Source: Temnothorax longispinosus
Taxonomy: Eukaryota > Arthropoda > Insecta > Hymenoptera > Formicidae
Length of the DNA stretch: 64,000 nt
Direction of reading: 5' to 3'
NCBI RefSeq assembly: GCF_030848805.1
Contig: NW_027270047.1
Location: 124,001 to 188,000 of the forward strand
Part shown: in pieces, positions 1 through 9,982 of the stretch
Layout: each line of letters opens with the position of its first letter
Position numbering within the stretch: the stretch's first letter is position 1
Translations under genes and position numbers: made by a program
The notes under the pieces: model-generated
What the model saw: only the letters and a program-made list of their open reading frames with translations
What the model was told of the DNA's origin: nothing
Database searches by the model: none

Positions 1-604
1 AGTTTTCATTAATTTAAATAATATGTTAGTATTATTGCTTATAGATTATGAAACAGAAACTAAAAAAATTAGGTAAAGCACATAATGGGAAACAGCAACT
101 AGAAAAATTTTTAAGTAATAGAAAATGTTTAAATCCACTATCTGACAATGATGAAGATACAACAGATCATTCTACACACGAAATATCACCACAACCTGCG
201 CCTTCAAATGAAACGCAATCCAAAAAATGTACAAAGTCCTCGCATAATGTTGAGGACCTGTTTTCAGAAGATGAAAATGAGCAATCAGTGGTACAGTTAT
301 TGTTACTGATATTGTCGTTGCTATTGAAATCTCGGAAAATTATGACTTATATTTTAATCAATTACTATCTAAAGCTTACATTTTCATTTGTTATTATTTA
401 TTCTAGATGTTACAGAAAAAACGACAGAATTTAGAGAGAACACAGACTGGTCCGCCGTGCAGAAGCAGACATTCCGAAGATGAAAGTAACACAGAAAATA
501 ACGAGTCAGGTAATATGTTAGCAAAACAATCGCGAATATTTGAAAATCAAGAAGGTGATACAAATCACAATGACAATCAGAGTATAAACCATGACAGAAC
601 ATAA
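1..604 (+). pseudogene. Two exons of a BEN-type gene, cut off by a Gypsy element
   Basis: An exon opens after a tatag acceptor at about 45 and reads KQKLKKLGKAHNGKQQLEKF, then acidic and serine-rich sequence, to a possible gtacag donor near 291. A second exon follows the ctag acceptor at 407 and runs to about 510 (gtaata) or through to the stop at 604. The first exon matches the exon at 48040-48190 on the minus strand (KLKKLAKLKSGKKQLNKFLK), which belongs to the BEN-domain gene there, so this is a second copy of that family in the opposite orientation. The BEN domain itself is absent. The Gypsy LTR starts 91 bases after the stop, so the rest has probably been displaced or lost. Which proteins this family binds is not visible here. 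Confidence 0.6.
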
Positions 605-694
605 TCACCTGAATCTCTTCAAAGTTATTGTATATCTAAGAAATTATAAAATTAAATAGATGTCTTTTTAATTCATTTCGAATAAGACTAAACT

Positions 695-1657
695 TGTAAC
701 GATGCACCTCGTGCGCCAAGCATTGTTCCCGGCTAACAACCACCGGATGCCGCCCGACCGACGATCAGTCGGGCGAAGACCAGGGCGCGGTGCGCCCACA
801 TTTTAATTTTATTCAAATACACCGTGTGCGCGGGCCAAGCGCGGCACCGGTGCCTCCCGACAAACGACGACGGAAGCCGAGCCGCACCGAGGACGAGCGC
901 GGCGTCGCGCCGCCCCACCACAACGCGACGATCGGCCGCTCCTAGCGAACCCGCCGCGCCGAGCGCTATATAAACCGACGCTCCGACAAGAGACAGTCAC
1001 TTCGTCTAATATCCAGCGTACCGCTATTCCGGACGAAACCTATCCCGACTCTTAGGGAACACACCAACGAGGTCCGGTGCTCCGAGCCTCGATTGAGGGC
1101 TCTCAGGTGTTCCCGCACTCCATCAGAACTAACCCCGAAGGCACGGTTACGCGGGGTCGAGCACACTCGGCCTCGCAACGAGGGCTCTCGCTGCCGCCGC
1201 CCCGAGGCTCCGGAAATCCTCCGCTTATACACTACGCGGTTCCACGCGCGCTATCAACCGATTGTAATACCGCGTTATCCTGCCGTTGTAATATACCGAG
1301 TCCATAAGCAATCGTAATCCCGCGTTTTCGCTATCGCGCCGCATCGCGCCAAGTGCGCCTGCACTATCCTTCCGCTATCGCACCGCGTCGCGCCGAGTGC
1401 GCCTGCACTATCCCGCCGTTGTAATATACCGAGTCCGTAGGCTATTGTAACACCGCGTTTCGCTATCGCGCCGCATCGCGCCGAGTGCGCCTGCACTACC
1501 CCGCCGTTGTAATATACCGCGCTTACATCATTTTGTAGACTAAGACCGAATAAATCATTTCGCATGCAATCACACTGGTTATTGTCTCTGGGCCTTTCAG
1601 TCGAACTCCCGTCCCGGCAAACTAGTCCGCGTTCGATGACAAAGTTAAGCCGTTACA
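695..1657 (+). repeat. Gypsy 5' long terminal repeat
   Basis: The repeat begins TGTAACGATGCACC and ends CCGTTACA immediately before a tRNA-type primer site, so the boundaries are clear. It is GC-rich in an AT-rich setting. A TATA-like ctatataaaccg lies near 966, consistent with a promoter and a transcript start near 1000. Between about 1255 and 1530, short units containing ccgttgtaatataccg and cgcatcgcgcc-gagtgcgcctgcacta recur three times. A related copy in inverse orientation at 32557-33687 shares both ends, which confirms this is an LTR. No matching 3' LTR is seen downstream, so the element is 3'-truncated. Confidence 0.88.
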
Positions 1658-1675
1658 TGGCGCCCGAACAGGGAC
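1658..1675 (+). promoter_or_regulatory. Primer binding site (tRNA-Lys type)
   Basis: TGGCGCCCGAACAGGGAC directly follows the LTR end. It is the classic 18-nt complement to the 3' end of tRNA-Lys(UUU) used to prime minus-strand DNA synthesis in several LTR retroelements and lentiviruses. Confidence 0.9.
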
Positions 1676-1715
1676 CGTTTTGATCCGTTCCGAGAGACAG
1701 TAATCAAGAGACAGC

Positions 1716-2784
1716 ATGCCGAAATCGTGGATATATAAATTGGCGAAAAGCCAGCTGAGCGCGGAGCTCGACAAGCTCGAACTGGACCCCGACGGCTCGG
1801 TCGACGAGCTGCGCCAACGCTTGAGCGCGTACGTAACCGAACACCCGGAAACGGCTCTGTCCACCGTCGCGGGGGACAACCCGCCGCAGGATGCACTCCT
1901 GATTTCCGTGCACCTGCCCGAAAACCTACGCCTACCGGCGATCGACACACGCCCACCGCTATCGCCGAACGTGCCCTTCCACACGTCACCGGCAATGATG
2001 ACGCCGTTCGTGCCCTTTCGCCCGACCGCGAATGACCGGCCCAGCGAGACCCCCGCCCAGGTCATGGATCAGATACGTAAATGGGGATGCCACTTCGACG
2101 GGAAAGACCCGGTGACCTTCCTCGAGCGGCTCGAGGAGCTGAAAGACGCCTATAACTATTCCGGCGCGCAATTACTAATGGGGCTACCCGAATTACTCCG
2201 GGGCGACGCGCTTCTCTGGTGCAGGAACAACCGCCCCAACTGGCAGGGGTGAGAGGACTTTTGCGCCGACTTTCGCGAATATTACCTGCTGCGCCGGTAT
2301 CGCGCCACGCTAGTCCGCGAAATCCAAACTCGCTTGCAGAAACCGGACGAGCCATACCGGAAATTCGCGACCGAAATGCTCACGATGATGCGGCGGGCCA
2401 CCGGATTCGCGGAAGACGACCAAATCGAGGCGTTGTACAATAATATGCATCCGCGGTACCAGATGTACATTCGCCGCGACACGGTAATCCGCACCCGAGA
2501 CATTCTGCGCCTGGCGGAAGAGTTCGAACACATCGAGGAACAGACGCGCGCCCGCTAAGTCATCACGCCGAAACCCGCGGTCGCCGCCGCAGCTTACGAC
2601 CGTCGCGAATGCTGCTGGCGGTGCAAACAGCGGGGTCACACCCGCTTTGATTGCCGACGACCGCCGCGCCGGTTTTGCTCGCAGTGCGGCCGGGATGGCG
2701 TTTTTACCAAAAATTGCCACCCGCCGCCGGGAAATGCCGCTCGGGCCGGGGAAGAAGCGGCCGTCCCCCGGTCCTCCGAATAGT
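1716..2784 (+). pseudogene. gag: Gypsy gag with two in-frame stops
   Basis: The start at 1716 opens 58 bases after the LTR end. One reading frame continues from 1716 to about 2784 but is broken by TGA at 2250-2252 and TAA at 2556-2558. The middle holds a retrotransposon-gag-like helical region (for example YRKFATEMLTMMRR). The C-terminal part has a CCHC knuckle (CWRCKQRGHTRFDC, about 2610-2655) followed by a second Cys/His cluster (FCSQCGRDG). Gag would build the virus-like particle and bind element RNA. The frame reads through both stops with family-like sequence, so these are point nonsense changes in an otherwise preserved copy. The 3' end overlaps the pol frame by about 130 bases, as is common in gag-pol arrangements using frameshifting. 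Confidence 0.8.
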
Positions 2785-5701
2785 ATACAAACCGCGCCCG
2801 TTCCTAACCGTCATGGTAGCCAAACAGCCAGTCGACGCCTTACTAGATACCGGATCCGAGGCGACGTTCGTAAACGCACGCACCGCCGATAGGCTCGCCC
2901 GTGACTTTCCGATCCAACCAGTCGACGGGCGCGTGTACCTCGCCGACGGGTCAAGCACCACCGTTCCGGGCTTGATAACGTTTCCAATAACAATACAAGG
3001 GAGGGTGTTCTGGCATCAATTTCAAATCATGCCAATGCTCGAGTACGACACGCTCCTCGGCGTCGACTTATAAATGAAATTAGACTTCGCCATACCGTCC
3101 CCGACCGCACCGAACACGGAGACGCGGACCGCCGCCGTAGAGCACCTACCCGAGGGGGGCGCGCAACCGGAGGACGAACGCCTCCGCCGTTTTTTGGCCG
3201 ACGAACTGGCGCAATTCGAAGCCGTGCGGGGCCCCACCGACCGTGCCGAGCACGTTATCCGCGTAAAGACAGACCGTCCGATTAAACAACGGTATCGGCC
3301 ACGCAACCCCGCGATGCAAACTGTCATCGACGCCGAGGTCGACAAAATGCTTCGCGACGGGGTCATCGAACCCTCGCACAGCGCCTGGAGCTCGCCGGTC
3401 GTCATTGTGCGAAAGAAGGACGGCAAACCGCGGTTTTGCATCGATTTTCGCCAGGTGAACGACGTGACCGAAAAGGACGCCTACCCGTTACCCCAGATCA
3501 CCGCGACCCTCGATAAACTCCGGGGGGCCCGATACCTAACGACCCTTGACTTAAAAAACAGGTATTGGCAGGTGCCGCTCTCACCGGAAAGCCGGCCCGT
3601 AACCGCTTTTACTGTCCCGGAAAAAGGCTTAATGCAATTCACCGTAATGCCGTTCGGGTTACATTCGGCGCCGGCCACGTTTCAGCGCTTGCTCGACACC
3701 GTGTTAGGCCCCGAGTTGGAACTATACGTGTTCGTCTACCTGGATGACATAGTAATCATCAGCGAGACATTCGAGGAACACCTAAGGATCATGCGCGAAG
3801 TGTTCCGCCGGCTCCGCGAGGCCAATCTGCGGATCAACCCCAAAAAGTGCCGGTTCTGCGTCAACCGAATTAAATATCTCGGCCACATCATTGACCGCGA
3901 CGGTATTCGGACCGATCCCGAAAAGGTCAGCGCCGTCGCGAACTGGCCCGCCCCGCAGAACGTCCGTCAGGTCCGGCAATTTCTGGGGATCGCGTCGTGG
4001 TACCGCCGGTTCGTTAAGAACTTCGCAACCCTCGCCACGCCGCTCACTGCGTTGACCCGCAAACAGGCGCGGTGGACCTGGGGGAAAACCGAGCAGGCCG
4101 CGTTCGAGACGCTGAAGAGGGTCCTGACGACCGCTCCGGTGCTCGCTTGCCCCGACTTCACGCGCCAATTCTACCTGCAGACCGACGCCAGCACCACCGG
4201 CCTCGGGGCCGTGCTGACGCAGTATTTTCCCGAGGGAGAGCGCGTGATCGCGTACGCCAGCCGCACCCTGAATAGCACCGAGCGTAATTACAGCGCCACC
4301 GAATTAGAGTGCCTAGCGGTGATATGGGGCATCAGGCGAATGCGCGGGTACCTCGAAGGATACCGGTTCACGGTGATCACGGATCACCAATCCTTAAAAT
4401 GGCTGCAAAAGATAGAATCGCCGTCCGGCCGGCTGGGGAGGTGGGCGTTCGAATTGCAACAGTTCGATTTTGACGTCAAGTACCGTAAGGGGACCCTCAA
4501 CAAGGTGGCCGACGCGCTGTCAAGGCAACCCGAAAGCCTCAGCATTTCTGCACCGAAATGCCCGTGGTACACGCGTATGTGGCACGCGACCGAAGCCACT
4601 CCGCACGAAGTGCCCGACTTCCGAATCGATCACGGACGGCTGTGGAAGCACGTGCTCCACAGCCTGGACTTTAAAGACACTCCGGCGGGCGAACAATGGA
4701 AGGAGTGCGTCCCAAAGGACCAGCGCGCCACAATCCTCGAACGGTACCACGACGCACCCACCGCCGGCCACCTGGGGATCGCTAAGACGATCGCGAGAGT
4801 CGCACTCCGCTATTACTGGCCCGGCATGTTCCGCGATATCGCCCGTTACGTAAGGGAATGCCCGACATGCCTGGCGCACAAAGTCGCGAAAGAGAAACCG
4901 GCCGGCCAGTTGCACCCAACCACCCTCACCCACCCTTGGCAGCAGGTCACCATTGACCTCGTCGGCCCGCTCCCGCGATCCGCCGCCGGCCACGTATGGC
5001 TCTTGAATATGCAAGACCGATTCACGAAGTGGGTCGAGCTCCGACCGCTGCGACGAGCCACCGCGCCGGCCATCGTAAAATCTATCACTGAAGCCATTAT
5101 CCTCCGTCATGGATGCCCGGACAAAATCCTGTCGGATAATGGCACTCAGTTAAAATCAAAACAACTCGCAAAGTTGCTAGACGAGTGCGGGATTCATCAC
5201 CGATTCACGCCGGCATACGCGCCCCACTGCAACCCCGTGGAACGCACGAATCGCGTAATTAAGACAATGATCGCGCAATACGCAAAGAGGCACAAAACCT
5301 GGGACGAAAACCTACCCGAGCTCCAGTTCGCGTACAACACCGCGACGCACGACGCGACCGGCTACACGCCCGCGTACCTAAACCACGGCCGCGAATTACG
5401 ACGCCCCGGGGAAAACGCGCCGCGCAACGCTCCGATCCCGCCGTCGACACTCCTCCGCCACTTGACCGAGGCATACAAACTCGTAAAAATCCAGTTGGCG
5501 CGCGCGTTTCAGCACCAGGAGAAACACTACAACCTCCGCCGCCGAGAATGGAGACCGAGAATTGGAGAATGGATGTGGAAGCGGGACCGCCCGCTGCCCA
5601 ACAAAAGCGCGGCGTTTAACGCAAAGTTCGCGCCGAAGTTTATCGGCCCGCTAGAGATTCGCCGCATCATCTTTTTTTTTGGTTTCCGTAGGAAGAGGTA
5701 A
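2651..5701 (+). pseudogene. pol: Gypsy pol: protease, reverse transcriptase, RNase H, integrase
   Basis: One frame carries the whole polyprotein. The retropepsin active site DTGSEATF is near 2845. A TAA at 3071-3073 then splits protease from the rest, where the family normally continues. Reverse transcriptase follows, with LDLKNRYWQV and the catalytic YLDD near 3740. RNase H (LQTDASTTGLGAVL) is near 4170. An HHCC zinc region (HLGIAK...CPTCLAHK) is at about 4765-4885. The integrase D,D,E core lies in IDLVGPL, LSDNGTQL and NPVERTNR. The frame leaves the expected integrase tail at a run of eight T near 5672, after which a neighbouring frame continues (VSVGRGKMPRAFL). This suggests a one-base slip. 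Copy number and expression cannot be judged. The nonsense codon alone would prevent a full polyprotein. Confidence 0.92.
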
Positions 5702-6860
5702 AATGCCTCGCGCATTCCTGACCCCGGCCGTCAGGATATGTGGGACTTGCACCCACTAAACATCCTCTCCCTTAAACAAAGCACTTGGGACACAAGTCAC
5801 GTGACATGGAACACCGGAGGTACACTTCACATCACGCAACAGTCCTCACGCAGAGGCGACAATGAAACGTAAACCAGACGAAGACCAACGAAAGGTTACC
5901 GGTACCGGACTCGCGAACCCCGGGGAAGGGCTCTCTAGTCGAATGACATTGGCACAAGTGCCGTCATTCGGCCACCTCGGAGAAACCGCATGATAGTGGC
6001 TGCGGGTAGCCATACCATTGTGGGATCTCTTCATCGGTTACGAGATCATTCCCCCAGAGAAAAAACGAAATCCAGGATCGGGATCGTTCACCAGGTGGAC
6101 GAAGGACAAAACTAACAGAAATTCCTCATCCGGATGAGGAACTTCACATTACAAAACCAATACACGAATCGAAGCCGATCTGTCCGCGCAAAAGAGTCAC
6201 GACCCACCACCAATAGTACGAATCGAAGATCGATCCGTCCGCGCAAAAGGATTCAGTCACAAAAACCCATCACTAATAGCAGGAGGCACCAGTACACCAT
6301 CCCTGTCCGAGCCAAACCATCGCAGTGCTCGGCAACAGCAAAATCGCTCACCCTCCCCGACCCCAAAAGAAACCAGGTAAAGGGAGCGAAGAAAAACATA
6401 ACGAGGAGTCACCGTCCCAGATCGAGCGATCCCCCCCCAGGGGACGACCAACCGCGCCCCGACACCACAAAAGGCTCGTGGAGCCCATTGACGAGCAATG
6501 AGTCCAGAGCCCAAACAGCGGCAGGTGACGGACCCACGGCCGGCCGACCCCAAGGGAGGACCCACGACCAGAAGAGGAGCGGGCTCCTCGATACAAAAGA
6601 GAATGTTCGCGGGAAAACGCAGAGTCCCAGGCATCCCAGAGGCAGCGAGCGCCGGCCGCCCCAAGGCCGAACTCCCCCCCCAGAGATCCGGGAACGTCGC
6701 CAGAGGAGACACACCGGACCCCGAGAAGGAAGCAGCCCAAAGAACGACCGGCGCACGCCCCCCCCCCCAAAAAAAAACCGGGAGAGCCCACGAAGGACCC
6801 ACGCCGCACGATATATAAAAGGCATTTACAGAGCGCAAAAGAACGAATTACAATAATAAA
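5702..6860 (+). other. GC-rich tract after pol, no recognised gene
   Basis: A short frame from 5862 starts MKRKPDEDQRKVTG. A longer frame at 6134-6856 is rich in Arg, Pro, Ser and Thr with no domain. Poly-C and poly-A runs near 6430 and 6760-6778 and open frames on both strands point to compositional bias, not coding. The near-repeated phrase gaatcgaag..gatc.gtccgcgcaaaag occurs twice at about 6168-6250. It may be the Gypsy 3' region, or 3' untranslated sequence of the neighbouring non-LTR element read in reverse. Confidence 0.45.
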
Positions 6861-6881
6861 TCTCGCAAGGGAAATATAAAT

Positions 6882-9800
6882 TTAAGTCGGAGGGTCTGGG
6901 TCGTCGTCCTCCGCCGCAAGATCCTGATGAAGTCGCTGTTGCTCCCTAAGTCTCTCGTCCTCTTCCTTGCGGCTCATGACCCTCTCCGCAAAGGTCGAAA
7001 AGGCCTTCCAGGACTCGCGCGAGCCACATATCTCTCTAATAACGGCTGCCAGGGACAAATCCTGACCGAGGGCAACCGTCAACTCGCCACGCTCTAGACC
7101 CCATCTGTCGCAATCCGACAGGGTATGCTCCGAAGTATCAGGCACATTGCTGTCGCAGTAGCGGCAGATCGGGGACTCCTCCTTCCCGATCCTGTGAAGG
7201 AAGGCCCCGAAGCAGCCGTGCCCCGTCAACAGTTGAGTAACACGAAAGGTCAGAAACCCAGTCCGCCTTTCAAGCCAAGCAACCAGGTTAGGCAATATCG
7301 CATTTCTGGTTCTTCTTCCGGGCAATACGTCGCGCTCCAAGTGTGCTGCCCATTCTCTCCTGAGAACGGACTCCTCCTCCGTACGCACGTCCGACGGAGA
7401 ATCCACTGTGTAGGCACCGGTCCGTCTAAGCTCCCTGAGACGATAATACACCCGGCTGATAAAAGAGGCATACAGATGGATGGGCGGAATTCTCGCAAGC
7501 AGAGTAGCCGCCTTGTACGAGACCGTCCTATAGGCCATTATGGTCCTCTGGGCCGTGAGTCGAATAGCTCGCTGCAGGATACGTTGCTTGTTGCCAGAAT
7601 TTCGCAGCTCGTCAGCCCAAACAGGGGCGGCGTACAAGATAATAGATGTTATAACACTATAGTAGAGTCGACGCTTGCATTCGATGGGTCCCCTAAGATT
7701 TGGGAGGATCCCGCACAGCGCTCGCCCGACCCTGCCGACCTTCTCCGCCAGATACTTAAAGTGGGTGTTAAAAGCCCACTTGTTGTCGATATAGACACCC
7801 AGGTACTTCATAGAATTCTTAATCCAAATCTTAACTCCCCCAAATTCAAAGGATGAATTCCGCGGTACACGGCCAAAAAACATGGCCTCAGATTTAGACC
7901 AGGACGCGCGGAGGCCCAAAAAACGGATGTTTATGAGGAGCCTCTCCAGACACTCGATGACCAACTGACGGGCATCGTCGAAGTCATCGGCAACCACCAC
8001 CAGCAAAGTGTCGTCCGCAAAAGAGATAAGATGGCAATCGTCGAATAGCAGGGCTCTCAAGACGTAATCATACGCCAAGTTCCACAATAGAAGACCCAAA
8101 ACAGATCCCTGTGGGACGCCTCTATTTACTTGACGGAAACGTCGTCCCTCGCTGGTGTTAAACCTGACCCTTCTATTAGTAAGGAAAGAGTCAATTATTT
8201 TACGGATGTAAATTGGAAAATTTTTGACCCGCAAGGCCCTTCTGATCCCCGGAAGTTTGAGGGAGTTGAACGCGTTCTCGATGTCCAACGAGAAGGCAAG
8301 AGCGACCCGGCCATTATCACGTGCATCAGTGACAATCTCCTTAAACAGGCGCAGAGCGTCGGTAGTTGACCGCGCCCTGCGAAAGCCAAATTGATTACTC
8401 GATAGATCGGATGGTGGATTCTCCTCCAAGAAGTTGTGCATCCTGCCGGCGATGACGCGTTCAAAAGTTTTCCCCACTTCATTAAGCAGGCAAATTGGCC
8501 TTGCCTTCGGGACCTGACCCAGAGGAGTAGCCTCACCCTTAGGAATCAGCACTAAATCGGCTGTCTTCCACGCGGGTGGAAAGATACCATACTTCAGACA
8601 TAAGTAACACTGGCCGAGTCTTAGTCTCATGCCCGGAGGTAGCCTTTTAAGCGCCGCAAATTTAAGACCGTCAGGTCCCGGGGCCGTACTCGAACTCTTC
8701 TTTGCATCTATGGCCTCTGAAACCTCGTCCACAGTAACCCGCGGCACAGTAACCCGCGTTCACCAGAACCGTCCAAATGCAAATCTCTCAGTGGGTTGCC
8801 AGGAGGGAACAAATTATTTAGAAGTTGCTCCAATACATCCGGCTCAAGAGTATAAGTAAGTCCGGGTGTTGACCTACGCAGTCGATTAATCACGATCCTA
8901 TAAGGTAAGCCCCACGGGTCGTCATCCAGAGTCCTGACCAGCTCTTGCCAGGACTTAGTCTTGGCTTTGCGGATTTCTGACTTAAGCTCTTGGTTTGCCA
9001 ACTGGAAGGCCATACGTTTCCGCGCAACCTCGTCAGGCGTGTCCTTGTTACGGGCCCTCGACCACGCTCTCCTAGCCGCAATCGCCGATCTCCTGAGACC
9101 CGCGATCTCCCGGCTCCACCAATATGTTCCGTGCTCGCGGTTCCGGGCTCGCGGAACCGCCACCTCGCAAGCGTCTATGATACTCCGGTGAATCCACTTA
9201 TCCGGCCCAAACCGAAGCATATATTCGTCGTCAAGTGGAGTAACAGCACATGTCCACTCGAGGACCTTCTTGTACAGATCCACATCCATATTACGGAAGC
9301 TCCAACGTGGAGCCTGACTTGTTATAGGATTTCTCGGAGGACGATCAGAAATGTCAAAAGTAATATAGATGTGGTCGGAGAGTGACTCCATGTCATCGCG
9401 AACCGTCCAGTGGTGAAGATTCCTTAACAGGCTTGGGGAAGCCCAGGTGAGATCTATAACAGAGCTACCTTGGGCGGACATGAAGGTAGGCGAATTCCCA
9501 ACATTTGCCAGGCGAACGTCGGCCTGAGCCACCCAGTCCTCGAGTAGGTCGCCCTTAAAGTCCCGGCGGCGCGAACCCCAGAGTCTTGCGTGGGCGTTGA
9601 AATCTCCACAAATAAGAAGATGTTTGTTCAAGATACCGGAACACAAAGTGGTTAACTCGTCCAGAAAGCCAGCGTATCCATTATAGTCGACGTTGGGCGA
9701 GACATAGCAAGATGCTATATAGATGTTGCCGTATCTTATGACAACAATAGAATGGCCTTTCGCGATCAAGACTGCGGGATGAAGAGCAGCTCGACCGTTA

Positions 9801-9982
9801 ATAAAGAAAGCGGCAAGTCCATTATCGCTGCGAAACCATTGCTGGGAGCTCGGCGTGCGGGCGGGCTCCGACATCACGCATATCGCAGCTCCCAGTTCCT
9901 CAGCATGGTGGAAGAGGAGATCTTGTGCCTCCCGACTTCTGTTTAAGTTAATCTGGATAATCTGGAGTTTCGAGTTATCCAT
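6882..9982 (-). pseudogene. R1-type non-LTR ORF2: endonuclease and reverse transcriptase, one frameshift
   Basis: The ATG at 9982 opens an APE-like endonuclease (IIQINLNRS, ICGDFNAHARLWGS, VIDLTWAS, SLSDHIYI motifs) reaching about 8755. The reverse transcriptase then continues in another frame from about 8755 to 6882. It contains PGPDGLKFAAL, PQGSVLGLLLWNL and the catalytic FADD (LISFADDTLL), followed by a C-terminal Cys/His knuckle (CRYCDSN...HTLSDC). The break coincides with a tandem copy of gcgggttactgtg at about 8735-8765, so slippage plus a one-base loss probably split the ORF. ORF2 starts eight bases inside the end of ORF1, the usual overlapping layout of this clade. The protein would nick target DNA and copy the element RNA at the nick. 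Confidence 0.9.

Larger units (their letters stand above)
695..6860 (+). mobile_element. 3'-truncated Gypsy LTR retrotransposon
   Basis: The order LTR, primer site, gag, pol (protease-RT-RNase H-integrase) defines a Ty3/Gypsy element. No 3' LTR is present before the minus-strand non-LTR element begins at about 6860, and none appears after that element ends near 12660. The 3' end was therefore lost, not merely split by an insertion. The exact 3' boundary is uncertain: 5702-6860 could be element tail or unrelated sequence. Confidence 0.8.

Noticed and set aside
6134..6856. 240-residue Arg/Pro-rich ORF and opposing Gly/Ser-rich ORFs
   Set aside because: GC-biased sequence open on both strands, no domain, no conserved start.
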